This document shows positions 25,021 to 40,117 of a DNA stretch of 64,000 nt, one piece after another. The notes under the pieces are model-generated. The model searched no databases and was not told where the DNA came from. It saw only the letters and a program-made list of their open reading frames with translations. The stretch comes from Daphnia carinata (taxonomy: Eukaryota > Arthropoda > Branchiopoda > Diplostraca > Daphniidae). Position numbers and translations under genes: made by a program. Within the stretch, counting starts at the first letter, position 1, and each line of letters begins with the position of its first letter. The stretch covers positions 4,130,679-4,194,678 of the forward strand of contig NC_081337.1 of NCBI RefSeq assembly GCF_022539665.2, read 5' to 3'.

Positions 25021-27385
25021 AAATTGCCCAGACGCTGAGAGGGAAGAACGACGTCTCTCGAGGCTCTCTCTCTAACGCTAAATGCGAGAACTGAGTATTC
25101 GTTCGAGCATTGGGTACTACTGACCTTATGGCCTTATGACGCGCGTAACCTCCTCCTCCCCTCCTTCCCTTCAACCCCCGCCCCAAGGCCCTCACTGTAA
25201 TGAATGTAAGAACAACAAGAAGGCAAAAAGGAACTGAAGAACCGTCCATATTCCCTTGCACATGGCGAGCAACAAACAATTTCGATTAAGAAGAAATATA
25301 AATGGAAGAGTTACACCACAATGACATTAAAATTCACGAAAATAGTCAACCGTGAAAGGCGGTGTTGAAATATTTTGTTAAACAGACGATTCTAGTTAAC
25401 ACGGTGGCAAGCTGATAAAAATGAAAACCTTGACTAAATTTGTTTAAATTTTCACCATCTGAATCGATAGATTCCGTTGCCCTATTAAGACTTGATAGAT
25501 AAATATAACAGTGGCCAGAGGAAAAAGGGGAAACTGAAGCCATTGGTCGGGAAAACCGCTCGAAGCAAGATCACGAAGTCAGTCATTCGTGTCTCGTCGC
25601 AATCTAGTGGTGTTTTAGCCCGTGACCCGAGACAAAAAAAAAGGTTCACTTTCCAGTTTCCATTGCATAAAGAGAAAAAATACCGTGATAATATGGTTGA
25701 TGCACGAGTATGTCTGTGTCCATCTTTTCAAATTTGACTTGTGTTTTTCTCCAATATTTTTTGTCGCAACAGCCGGTGCTTTTTAACTCGAGTAACGACC
25801 TCATCCAAGGCTGTTGACCTAACTGCTCGGCAACGTCCTTCGTTTTCTCTCTCCCTTTCCTCTCCCTACTCTGAATAACCACCCTCCTTCCTCACCCTGG
25901 GCTCCTCTTACAAAAGACGCTTGCAATGAGGGGGCCTAAGGCTAAAACTTTTGTTCTGCGTGTTAATAAGAAAACAAATTCCAACGAGCGCGAAACAAGC
26001 AAAACCAACTGTATAACTCAAATGTATAATTATTGCAATAGCTACTGAAAAAATATGTAGCGGGATTTTTTGTTCCACTTAATTTTGCTTCTTCGTGTTA
26101 TCTTGTATTACTGAACGTGATGTGAACTAAACTTGAGCGTTCTAAACAGTTGTCCTGTCTCCAAGGCCGTTCGAGGTCATGGACCGATGTGAATGACCTG
26201 CTTTTGTTATAGTATGCTGTTTGTAAGAGGTTGTTATTCAGTTGTTGGCAAGACGAGGGGGGACCGAAGGAGGGAGGCATTTCTCCTCTCAGTTTCCGCC
26301 CCGTTTCATAAGGGTCTTTTGCCAAATGTTCCATGTCCGCACGGAAAAATTTATTCCCTTCACACTGAATAGCTTTGAAGCTAGTGCAAAAAATTCATTT
26401 TATGCGTAGTTGGGCTGAAACGAGGTTAAATAACAGAAGGGAAACAGCGTCTGATATTCCAGCTATCCGGGTGTTATACATTGGAAAAGATATAGGGCTT
26501 TTCTTGTTTTTTGGATCGCCTGCTAAGGATTGCCATTTTCCGGTGACGAATTGAGAAATAAGAGCAGTACAGAAACATAGGCATCCTATCCGAGTAGACT
26601 TCCTGTTATCCATTACTTGCTGATGTTAATACCTTTTACAAACGTTAGTTTTTAAAAACATTTTGGCTAATCACGCCACAACTTCCTATTTGGGTTCTTT
26701 CTTCATAATTCTAATATGTGGAATAAATCATTCAGAACACCACTTTTAGCAGGCACCATTCAAAATAAGCCTTTAAATTAGTTTGTTCCGTGGTTAAATA
26801 AGGCATGACGTCAGATTTCACTTTGATTTGTAAGAAACATAAAATCAAGGAGTCTGGACTGCTAAATAAACGAGATTCCTAATTTCTTCAATTGGGCGCC
26901 AAATGTAGATTTTGCATGGCCGAATAAGATTCAGGAATCCTTGTTTATCTATTATGGTGCTTCAAGCAAGACATATTCAAGTTTATAACGTGTTTCATTT
27001 AAACTAAATTCCTTTGGTGGTCTATAAACAATTGCTACTTCAAATTGTTTTTGATTTTTTTTTTATAAATTTCCAACTAGAGCACCTAAAACCTGCAGTG
27101 TTGTAGTGGACTCTGGACAGTGTCTACTGCCAACTTTCGTGTATTGATTAGGCATAACTGGACCTCAATGCGTTTGCCATGTTGTTGTTATGCGGTTGCT
27201 ATGGAATCGTTTCGTCTGCTTTAATAATGGTTGACTTTGATAGTGTCGAATCTGTCGATATCAGTTTGTTGTCAAACCCAAAATAATTAGCAAAACAATA
27301 TAGATGATTGCGTGAGGCTAGTCTTTTAAAGATCTTGTCGGTATTATTGTAAAACGCTTATCTTGCTCGTTTTCTGAGAACGAAA
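25021..27385. other. Intergenic region upstream of XPR1, promoters of both flanking genes
   Basis: About 2.4 kb between two divergently read genes. Only short unrelated frames. Pyrimidine-rich runs occur near 25150-25190 and 25850-25900. No RNA gene or mobile element recognised. Confidence 0.5.
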
Positions 27386-30208
27386 ATGAAATTCGCCGAG
27401 CATTTAACAGCTCATATTACTCCAGGTATGATATCATTGCTAATATTGTGTATTCCAATTAATTTATTTGACATATGACATAGAATGGAGAAAACAGTAC
27501 ATACATTATGAGGTATAAAGGAAATTTTCTTGTTTTTGATTTCTTTAAGTTGTGTCATAATTTTCCCCCTTATGCAGGACATGAAACAAATTCTGTATCA
27601 GGCAATGGAACAAGCACCATCAGCTGAAGTTGTAGAGCCTGAGGTGATTGCAAGATATTATGCAAAATTTGATGAACAGTTTTTCACCTACTGTGACAAG
27701 GAGTTGGCCATGATAAATACCTTTTATTCTGGTTTGTTTTAGTCCAGATCTTGCTTTGTGAATTTGTGAACTTACTTTACTTGTTTATATGCTAATTATT
27801 TCTTAGAAAAGTTTGCGGAAGCCACCAGAAAATATGCAGCCCTTAAAAGTGAACTGGCTGTCTCAAAAAATAGCACTGGACAGGGAGAGGATAAAACTAA
27901 TAAATTGGGTAGAACCCTGAAACGTAGCACCAAACAGCCAGTCATGAAAATTTCAGACCTTAAGCTGGCATTTAGTGAATTTTATCTTAGCTTGATTCTT
28001 CTTCAAAATTACCAAAATTTGAATTTCACTGGGTTTCGCAAAATCCTCAAAAAACATGACAAAGTACGATAATGTCTTGTCTGTATGTGCTTTACATTTT
28101 AATATCTATAGCACTTGAAAACTTAGTTTTTTTCCTGTAGCTTATTCAGACTAGTGCCGGAGCAAAATGGCGAACGGAACATGTCGAACAAGCACACTTT
28201 TATACAAACAAGGATATAGACAAACTTTTGAGCGAAACAGAAGCTACCGTTACCCACGAACTTGGTGCATAGTTTTTTATCGACTACCTTACAGGCCATT
28301 TAATTAATAGATTGGCTTTCTTATATTAGAGGGTGGTGATCGTCAAAAAGCCATGAAACGTTTGCGCGTACCTCCTCTAGGTGAAAGAAAATCGGATCTC
28401 ACTACGTTGAAGGTTGGATTCTTCACAGGCGCTTTTGTTTGCCTCTTTGTCACAATGGTTGTTTCAGGTATTCATATTAAAGTGTCCAGCTCGCCCGTAA
28501 TTTTCATTATGCGGATATTTAATTTTTTATTTAGCAATTTTTCACAATAGTCAGGAGAATAACTGGCGCATTATAGTTCGATTATATCGTGGACCGATGC
28601 TAATTGCTTTGTTTCTTTTCTTCATGGGGCTCAATGTCCAGGTAATTAAAAACATTAGCACAAAATTTAATATTTGTACCGTTTTTATAGTTATTGCTTT
28701 CTAGGGATGGCGTAAATCAGGTGTAAATCACGTCCTGATTTTTGAATTGGATCCGCGCCATCACTTGACAGAGCAACATTTACTTGAACTTGCCTCTGTT
28801 CTGGGTGTCCTGTGGACCCTATCCGTACTAGCCTTCCTTTATAGGTTGTGGTTTTAGTTCAGAAAATGAATCGTCCATCTAGTTTTTAACTTTCGACTTT
28901 TTTTCATATTTGAATTTCAGCAAATTTCTCGGCATCCCGCCCTATGTAAATCCGCTGGCGCTTGCAGTAACCATGGTCCTTTTCTTGCTGAATCCTACAC
29001 GAACGTTTGTCCACGAAGCACGCTTCTGGTTTCTTCGTAAACTGGTGCCGACCATTCTTTTATTGTTATCTTGTTTTAAAAATGTAACTCTTTGGTTACG
29101 ATCTTTTAGGGTAGAGCTCTCTGTGCGCCGTTCTTTTTTGTCGGCTTTGCCGATTTTTGGCTGGCAGATCAACTGAACAGTCTTGTCCCGGTACTACTAG
29201 ATTTTCAGTATATGATTTGCTTCTACGCCACCAACGAAGGCAACTGGTACACAGCCACGGATTACAACAAGTGCGTTGACAAAACATGGTTTATACGCCC
29301 AGTAGTTGCCTGCTTGCCAGCCTATCTACGATTCGCTCAATGTCTACGCCGGTATCGCGATACCAAAGAAAAATTTCCCCATTTGGCTAATGCCGGGAAG
29401 TATACCACAACCTTCTTCGTTGTCATATTCTCAACACTCTATCACACATACGAGGCCGATGGTGTCGACAAAAACTCGACTTATCCATTCTTCTACACGT
29501 GGATAGTCTTCTCATTCATTAGTTCCATCTACGCCTACATATGGGACATGAAGATGGATTGGGGTCTCTTCGATAGCAATGCTGGTGACAACCGCTTACT
29601 GAGAGAGGAAATTGTCTATTCGCACGTAGTACGTTACACTTTTTTAAACCTTAAAATTTCCATCGGATTTTGATTTAAATACTCTTCGTTGTAAACAGGC
29701 ATACTATTACTTTGGCATCATTGAAGATTTCGTGCTGCGCTTCGGTTGGGCGTTCTCTCTTTCGTTAACCGAAATGGGTTATATTCACGGTGATTTGATG
29801 CTATCCATTTTAGCTCCACTGGAAGTATTTCGGTAAGACGCACATGTTATTCATTTTTAAAAGTCTTCAAAAAAGCAAACAAATCGATTGATTTGCTTTC
29901 TCAGGCGTTTCGTTTGGAACTTTTTCCGACTGGAGAACGAACATTTAAATAACTGCGGTAAATTTCGCGCCGTACGCGATATATCGATCGCCCCAATGGA
30001 TGCATCCGATCAAGCTGCCATCCTCAAGATGATGGACGAGCCAGATGGAGTTGTGAATCGTAGGGTACGTAAGAAAACTGTTAATAGTCAGCCAGCGGCC
30101 GGAGGTTCATCAATTACCCAGAAAGACCCCGTAGTGCGTTTTCAAAACGTAAAAATCTCATCAGCGGCAGAATCCATAGGCGAAGAATCCGGTACGGAGA
30201 GAGATTAA
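27386..30208 (+). CDS. XPR1: XPR1-type phosphate exporter (SPX-EXS protein)
   Basis: Plasma-membrane exporter of inorganic phosphate, controlled through an N-terminal SPX domain that senses inositol pyrophosphates. Twelve coding exons: 27386-27425, 27484-27512, 27578-27731, 27807-28063, 28141-28264, 28330-28467, 28535-28641, 28705-28844, 28921-29044, 29110-29625, 29699-29832, 29905-30208, total 2067 nt (688 residues, family length). SPX (about 1-175) opens with [16 protein letters not shown] and has the lysine-rich [14 protein letters not shown]. Membrane helices follow, then the EXS domain: [69 protein letters not shown]. The C-terminal tail is short and hydrophilic. The name recalls a vertebrate receptor role; this is a host transporter, nothing viral. 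Introns are 57-84 bp. Confidence 0.97.
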
Positions 30209-30765
30209 CATCTCTCAGCCGAAATTAAATTGTATAGTCGCGGCGAAAGAAGTTTCATAAACAGTATACCCCAAGTTATCTTTTCCAACTGACCTACCAA
30301 GGTAGCAGTAGAGCAAAAGCTACTGAAAATAATAATATAATAAGGGTTAGGTCTTAAAGGGATGGTGGACAACTTGGTCAATTCAATTCATGAACACAGG
30401 TCACTACACATTACATAAACATTACACAGACACACAAAGGAACCATCGCTGACAGGTCGACGGACGATCCTTCATATCATTAAACAGGAGACGCAAAAGT
30501 GTCTTATATCTTTTTCTTCGGTCGCTCGTTCACACAGGCACAGAGCTAACAATTGTCCAGCAGCTAACCACACGCATTCTGAGTCTCGGAGGAGTCTGCC
30601 ACTTTTATCTTCACACTGCACGCACTGGCTTCAAGCTACACTTTAATCTTTTCTTTCACTCAGGCAAAGAGAGAGAGAGAGAGATTGGGGGGAGGTGAGA
30701 AAGAGGAATCAGGCGAAACAACTCGATCTAAGGGGAGAAAGGGAAATGTGGATGGTGGGGGGCAC
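30209..30765. other. Convergent 3' UTR region of XPR1 and YY1
   Basis: Facing stop codons are about 560 bp apart. Contains a GA microsatellite at 30667-30684 and AT-rich stretches suited to poly(A) sites; no exon seen. Confidence 0.5.
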
Positions 30766-32723
<1,958 letters not shown>

Positions 32724-32992
32724 TCTATAAGCAGTGTATTGGATTTTGGCCAATCAAATCCGCAAAAACAAAGAAATCCGAAGCAAATCCAATTTTTTGC
32801 GGATTTGCATTGGATCTTTAAATCATTCAAGACAGCAAAAGTTCTCGAGTAACATAACCTAAACTAACCTAAGCTAACTTTAACTAACCTAAGCAGTAAA
32901 ATCCAATTTAATCCACATCCACAAATGATGTGATTTCGATTTGATTGGATTTGATGATTTGGTTTGTTAAAATCCAATACACTGTCTATAAG
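32724..32992. mobile_element. hAT-type MITE with 8-bp target duplication
   Basis: Element body 32732-32984 (253 bp) starts CAGTGTATTGGATTTT and ends with its exact 16-bp inverse complement. It is flanked by TCTATAAG on both sides (32724-32731 and 32985-32992). An 8-bp duplication and a CAGTG terminus are the hallmarks of the hAT superfamily. No transposase frame is present, so it is non-autonomous. Internal AACCTAA-type motifs look telomere-like but are degenerate. The intact ends and duplication suggest a fairly recent insertion. Confidence 0.88.
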
Positions 32993-34923
32993 CGACCGAA
33001 AGGAGAAGGCTGCTCATTTCACAAAACAAAATTATTAAAAGACGAAGCCTCACAGCCCTAAAGACGGGCGAGAGTTACTCGGACTGCCGGATATAGCAGG
33101 CCTGGAAGTTATTTGAAGAAACTCTACGCGGAACCTCGTAAAACAGCAAGCAAATTGTAGTATCCGCGTCACTTTGTTACGGCGTAGCCTTACCCCGTGC
33201 CTACCACATAAACATTCCAAATTTAAAGTAAAAATGTATTCCAATTTATCATGCCTAATGCCTTCATTAATGGTACGGCACTAAACACACTCGCCTACTA
33301 TGAACGATGAGCCTCGAAGGCGTCATTCGCGGGCGCATTGTTATTGTGTTTAGGGATGTTAATCGTAATAGCAATTTTCTTGGTTGACGCAGTTGGGAAA
33401 AATTTGGACCATTCTTCTGCAAATTTTTTTTTGTAGAACTCGCAATAGCAGTCGGCTATGCGTCGCTAAAATTAAAACATAAGCCGCGCATGTGACGTCC
33501 ATTGGTCATGCAAGTTAGCAGTATCGCCTTTTTCTCTGGTCGATCATCGTTTTTGCAAATAGTTCGATATTGCTTAGTAACGACTCGTTCAATGCACTTC
33601 TTTTTTATTAAAAAAGAATATTTTAGTTTAACTTAAGTAGAAAGCAAATCGTTTGTTCTTTTGAAACTGACATTTTGTGATTATCAATTATTGCCAGGGG
33701 CTTGTACTTCACCACTTCAAGCAGAGATATCTTTAGGGTTGCCTAAGCGGCATTTGTTGGCATTCTTTAAATTGTATTGTTATCACGAGACATTCTTAAC
33801 CAAAGGGCCACTCCTTCTTTCCTTCTATACCAATCTAAGAATGGCACACACAACAACTCTTCAACGATCGTGATGCACTTGAATGTGTGTGAATTGCATA
33901 CTCGTAGCTGTTGAACCGAGTATAAACCTGTCTGCTTGATCTGCGAGCAGACGTCACTGGGGTGCTGGTTCACTAGGTTAGTCTGCTCGCTGACATCATA
34001 CATTCTTCCCGTCGTTGCTAGGTCTTGTCAAGTAGACGGTAGCCCACGCTTAGGGCTGTTCACGAAGATGTTAACATAATTGAGACCGTCTTGCTCAAAA
34101 ACGCAGTCTTATACACTTTTTCGACAAAACTGACTAATTTGCATCGGCTATAAGCGGCGGATATTGCCCCCCTTCAATAATAAAATACGAACAGGTTACG
34201 TTATAAGGTATAAAAGGAAATCAGTCCACAAGATAAAATAAACACCACACACAATTGCTACATTTTACAAAATAATTCAGGGTGGAAGGGATGGGGGTAA
34301 GTATACGACGACAATGATGTTTGTTAGTGCAATCTAGTTAGGTTACACAGGGGATTACAACTTAAAAAAAAAAGATAAGAAACAAAAGGGATTGCGTATT
34401 AAGGGCTGTACATAGATAATTAACGAACAAACAGTTCGATTCTTGGGGGGCCGAAAACCGACGTAATTATGAACAAATATGTGCGCATAGCAAGTGCTAT
34501 AATTGGAAAGTAAGAGAAACACACGCACACTCACATACAAACAAAGTAAGCTGGGAACATCATCCAAGCACAAGTCATTCTAAGCAAATTGTAAGTTTCC
34601 ATCACGCGTGTCTAATGAACTTCAATTTTCCTTTCATAATTGTTGTTGTCCGATCAGACGATATCAAGGGTTGCAAAAAAAGAGTGGGGAAAGAAACAAC
34701 ATGTCTCGGATGGGGGAGTATGATCACAGCATCCGAGACTTCCACTTGATTATTGGCCGCTTCGATAATTTTAACCATTCAAATAAAAATATAAAGTTGA
34801 CAAAAAATACACATCCAAAGAACTCGGCGCATGTTGTTAGACAAAGATTAGCAACAAACACGAAAGACGAAGACCTTGTCAGGTATTGAGGGGAAAAAAA
34901 AATTCAAAGCTTAGGGGAGTAAC
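32993..34923. other. Spacer and probable 3' UTR of Sos
   Basis: About 1.9 kb of AT-rich DNA. Its right part should hold the 3' UTR of the minus-strand Sos gene. Small frames show no family likeness. Confidence 0.5.
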
Positions 34924-37900
34924 TCATCGACATGTCGATCGGGGTTCGGCCATGATGGAGGGGGCGACTGCAGCAGGTGGCGGAGGAAGTAGAGGTGGGG
35001 AGTGAATGGAGGGACCGCCGGTGGAGCCATTATGCTGCAGCATCGTTGAGTAGCGTCGAGGTGGAATTGGAACAAGAGGAGAAGGAGGTGGGTTAAGACT
35101 AGGAAGAGGTGGCGCAGGGGCTGCTGCTTGCCCTACCGTTGAGGTTCCAAGATGAGGATGGAATGGCGACGGAGATAGGGGAACACCAGTAGCTGACATG
35201 GATGGGCTAACATCCATGGCAGAATGGCGCCGGGATAGGGCAGGCGGTAGGGGAGCACCTCCCCCTGTTAATTCATTAGTACCTGCAACATTGCGATCAC
35301 CCAGTCCCATGATGTTGTTGCTGCACGGTGGAGGAGGTGCTGGTGGGAAGCGGAAGGCGCTATGGTTCTGGAAAGTTTCGTTGGAATTGAGCGGCGTTGG
35401 ATGTTGCTGAACTGGGGGCGGAGGCGGAGGGGGATGGTGGTGGTGCGGATGATGGTGTGGATGATGATGAGGTCGCGGCGGAATGTGCGGCGACGTCGGA
35501 GCAGGACGACCAGACGACGTCGCCGACGATGAAAGCGCAGCCACGGAATGGGCTCGCGGAAGCGTCGCCAGAGGAGTTGCTCCGCCGGAGATGACGGCAT
35601 TCGAACCGTTGGCGGCATTGGCAGACGCGTCACGGCGAGGCGGAAGAGGTGGTGGAGGAGACGAGTCTCTTGGAGGAAGAGTTGGTGCATCTGGTGCCTG
35701 TTTGACTTTCGGCGAGACATCGCCCAGCGAAGACTCGCGCTTCCGACGAGGTGGTAGCGGAGGTGGCAGAGGAGAAAGGGGTCTCGTTGGCGCCGGATAA
35801 GGTGGCGGCGGTGGACCCGGAGAGAGACTGATGAAGGACCCGGCCGACGACGGCGTGACTAATCCGCCCCCTATAAGGACGGGCGCAAAGACACTGTTAT
35901 CACTGTTGTGGTGAGTGGTGGGCGTCAGCGGAGTAGAAGGTGTTGTCGGCGTGTTTCCACGCGTCATGCCACTGCTCTCCATGATTGGATGATCGTGAAT
36001 CGAAGTCGATCCCGCAATCGAGTTGTTGCCACGTTGATCGCTGTTGGAGGAAGAATCGTCAGCGCCACTGATTGCGCTCAATCGTTGATTAGAAGCGAAG
36101 AAAGACATGGATGGAAGTGGGTGCGGGATGTGCCGGCTGAGGAGCGAACGCGGCTTAATACCCGGCGATTTGAGCTTGGCGTCGGGCCACTTTCGTGGCG
36201 CCTTAATTGGCTGTTTGCAACCACGCGGCTCTACCTCCAAACTTGCCTAAAGAAATTTTTTTTTTTTTGCAACAAATTATTCAAAATGAATAAATCAATC
36301 AAACGAATGAAATAAGATACAAACGCAACGTGCTTCTAGATAAGGCAAAAAAAATCTGTGTAATTCCTTACCTGATAAAGATAGTTGCTGATTTCCGTCT
36401 CGTTGAGGTCTTCAAAAGGGTTGAGAACCTCCAAAAAGTGACGAATCCTCGGCGCCAGCGACAGGCAGTATGGCTGGTTTTGGTAGGTCTGAATTTCCGA
36501 GGTGATTTCCGCCACTTTACGTCGCTTGGCAAAATTAATCAATCCCTCGCGATTGGAGGAAGAGGAAGACCGTGGTAGGTAATCGGGGTTACCCTCCTCT
36601 ATGTGTAAGATGTTGGTAAGGTACATGCCAAAAAAGGGCACGCACGGTGGATTGATGGAACGCAACTTTTCTTGGTATTTGCGAAAGTGGTCGGCTGACA
36701 ACTCCTTGGCCTCTTCCAGTGCCTTGTCCAATTTTGGACCAATGGCTTGCAACGATAGAGTTAGCCGGTGAACCGAGGCCGAACCCATGGCACTGACTAC
36801 CTCGATAACACCGTTAAAGTTGTTGAGCTCTTGCAAAACAATAAGGATCTCGAGAATGCGGGAGATGACAGCCAAACGCTCTTCAAAATTTGCAGTTTCC
36901 ACAATAGTTTTCTCGAACCAACGCGTCACATTTGTTGTGTGGTGGATCATTCGGAGCAAATTCGGTGACCGTTGTTCCTTGTCTTTTTTGGTCCAGACGG
37001 AGCCAACTAACTCGGATGGCTTGACAGCCCGGTACAGGTCGAATTCAAGTAGTGTCAACTGACGTGCAATTTCGATTGGATGGAGTGTCATTAGGTCCCA
37101 TTCATCTTCCGGACAATTGAGGTGCCATTCGATGGGTGGTGGAGATCGGTCAAAACCAAAAGTAATTTCTCGTTGCTCTTCGGCTTGTCCTCCTCGACCC
37201 CCTCGACCACAGCATTCCAAACGACGGGCTACAATCTTGTGGATCGATTCGACCCATTTGCGAACAAACTTGCCACGCGCTACGCCATCCAAAAATCCTT
37301 GAAGACGTTGAAGAAGTCCAGGATCACGCTCGAAATCATAAAAATGGTGATCGACCCAATGGCGAAGAACATTTAGGACGCGGAATTGAACCGGCTGCAT
37401 GTACTGTTTGCGGAATCGCTTGACATCTTCACGACTCGTCGGCTCCAAAGGATCAGGTTCTTCCATCGTCCCATTCACGTTGTTGCCACTATCGACACCG
37501 AGTCCGCTTAATCCACTATTGCCCACAAGTCCACCACCAGTTTCATCCCAAGGAGGTTCTGGCATTTCGAAGCGTTCTATTAGTAATTCCAAAAGTTCGG
37601 TCGGGCTGCAAAAGCTCCGGTAGGTAGTGAGGAAAGTTCTGACCAGCATCGGATCCGCGTACATGTGGTACGTCAATCTCTCAACAAGCTTCAAAAGAGT
37701 CGCACCTGAAAATTTCAATAAAATTTCATTGACCATTTGTGAATACGAAATGCTGAAAATATTACCTTTGATAAGGGGTACTCCGCCATTTTCTCTCGTC
37801 TCAAGCACCAAATTGGTTTCTGAGTCCTCTTCAGCGAAACGGTAGATGGAAGGCGGTGGTAATCTTAAAGGATGTTTCCTCTCTTCGTCTAGGAGAATGA

Positions 37901-40117
37901 CGTCCAGCGTCCGTTCCAGCATGGATTTGGTGTTGAGCATCACAAGAGCGGCCATCCAATTGGCTTTTTCTTCGGCCGTTCGTGCGGAAAGGACACAATG
38001 TGGCTGTTGGCGGGGTGCGACTTCGAACGCGTTACGCAGATCATCTGTGTCCTCGCGGTCCAAAATCTCAACTTTTCTAATAAAAAACTTTTCCTTGAGG
38101 CGGTATTCACCACCGGGAGAAGCGGCAGATGAGCGGCGGCCATGGCCAGAGGCTTTACACAGCAATAGGAGGCCGTCGAAGAGGAAGGCGTAACGCTCTG
38201 TTAATCGTTTGCCTGCCCCCACTTTGCCGATTTGGCCCTCATAAATGAATTCATTGCAAGCTGGACCGGCTTCTTTACATTCCCAGCCGTCGATGGAACG
38301 CTGCAATTCTTGTAATTTGCAAAGAGCGGCCGGCCTGCTACTGCGTGGCCCCCCTAATAAACCAGTGCGGACTAAAGGCCCTGCGGGTCCAATGCCGCCC
38401 GTTTCGCTGGGTTTGCGTTTTGGAAGATTGACGCCAACGCCTGAAAACGATAATAGGCGTTCCAGCTCAACTTGGAGTGGCTTCAGCAGTCCTTCCACTT
38501 GCTCTAGACTTTCTCGATCTTCTTTGCTAACGCTAAGCCGATGAAGAAAGCGTACTACGTCAAAGTACGTGAAACAATGATAGACCGGCGTTAAAAGCAG
38601 TTTTGGTAGATAATAACGAACAGCTTCACGGAAACCATGGCCTCCTGTTTGCAGCGAATGACCAACATCTGGTCGTGAGAGCACCGCCTGGAAAAAAAAA
38701 ATAAATAAATGAATTTATTGTGAGCATTGATCCACGTTTTATTTTACGAAACCTGTAATGTTTCGCGACAAGCGGGCGAGAGAACATCCTTAGCGTATCG
38801 GTCATAGACGTCGAATTCTGCTGCTTCTGCCAACTCCTCAAAGCAACTTCCCACAGGCGGTGCTGCAGCCTGATGAGGTTCTTCGGCCATTTCTAGAGTA
38901 TCCTCCAAAGAGCCAAGGAGTGTCACCGTCAATTCATATATCTCCTCAATATTGGAAAATATGGCATCCAGCTCAGCCGGGCTCGGTGGCGGTGCAAGTG
39001 TAGCCAATTGTTCACGGAACACTTTCATGATCAAATGCAGATCTCGCAAGTACTGGCGTTCCTCTTGGATTAGGTCACGTACAACTTGATCGTAGGTGAC
39101 AGTTGTTGGCGACGGTCCCCCTGATAAGCCAGTACCACCAATCATACCGGGGACACCGCTTGTGCTCGGTGTTAACGGTTCATCTTCTATTGACAGCTGA
39201 TCGTCGTCGTCTTGATGAAACAAGTCCATCAACACCTAAGCAAATCCGAAAAAAGAGATAAATTCATGGTTTCATGGGAGAAAAAAAATTTGGGGACTTC
39301 ATTCGACAACTGTTAAATCAATCAATAGATTAATGTAAAGTTGAAAATAGTCCGTCGGGTGAATTCCTTATTCATACCTTATCAGCACACATGGCCACTT
39401 TGATATCTTGAGACGCCACCTTAACATGGCGAATGTTTTTGACATAATTCCCGGCAAGCTGAAAAAAAATTATTTTAAATAATTAAACATCATGATAACA
39501 AAGAATATTGCTTGAGATAATTACCTTGAGCATATCGGCAGAAATGTATTCCAACACAGCTACCACATAAAGTGATACTTGGTGGTCCACCTTATACTGT
39601 AAAACCTCCTATAAAAGCAAAATTTGAAGTAAAAATGTAATCCAAAATTTCTATTTGCAATGAACAGAGAAAACAAAGTCGACCTTCTGCAATAAGTTGT
39701 GGACTTTGTCCACAGGAAGAACAATTGGTGATTTTTTCTTTCCCTTTTCGAGGGCAGCTTGGGCCTCACTAATGGCCCACCGATCAATGGGATTGGGGAA
39801 AGTTTTCTGTACCCGTTCCTCAACATCTTGAACAGTATGAGGGGGTGGTCTGGCACACAACATTCCCAACAATTTTAAAATAAGTCTTTCAACATATTCC
39901 AGGGCATCATCTTTGGCCTTGAGGGTTGGATGAACCTGACTCAGCACCTGAAACCATCAATGATGGATCTTAGCTGACGAAGAGAACAAAATAATAAGTA
40001 TTCCTTTACCTTGTGAAGAGATGCAACAAAAACTCCTTTCCATTTGAGCGCGTTCTCCTCGTCGTCAAAGTTGTAGACGAGTCCCTCAGTGACGGGGACA
40101 TTTGACGAGGAAAACAT
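34924..40117 (-). CDS. Sos: Son of sevenless, Ras/Rac guanine nucleotide exchange factor
   Basis: Recruited by Grb2/Drk to activated receptor tyrosine kinases, it loads Ras with GTP. Eight coding exons: 40010-40117, 39684-39947, 39525-39608, 39378-39458, 38753-39235, 37766-38687, 36372-37705, 34924-36246, total 4599 nt (1532 residues; fly Sos is of similar size). Domains in order: histone-fold pair ([20 protein letters not shown] start; [21 protein letters not shown]), DH ([20 protein letters not shown], about 226-430), PH ([18 protein letters not shown]), REM ([20 protein letters not shown]), CDC25 catalytic domain ([63 protein letters not shown]). The last exon is a proline-rich tail with several SH3-type motifs ([30 protein letters not shown]) and a His-rich run. 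The intron 37706-37765 is 60 bp, stop-free and in frame. Confidence 0.97.

Noticed and set aside
27386-30208. Viral origin suggested by the XPR1 name
   Set aside because: The gene is a host phosphate exporter with twelve exons and conserved SPX and EXS domains; no viral sequence is present.
32850-32900. Interstitial telomere array
   Set aside because: Too short and irregular, and it lies inside a MITE.
35198-36315. Several long plus-strand frames
   Set aside because: Antisense of the GC-rich Sos proline tail; composition mirrors it.
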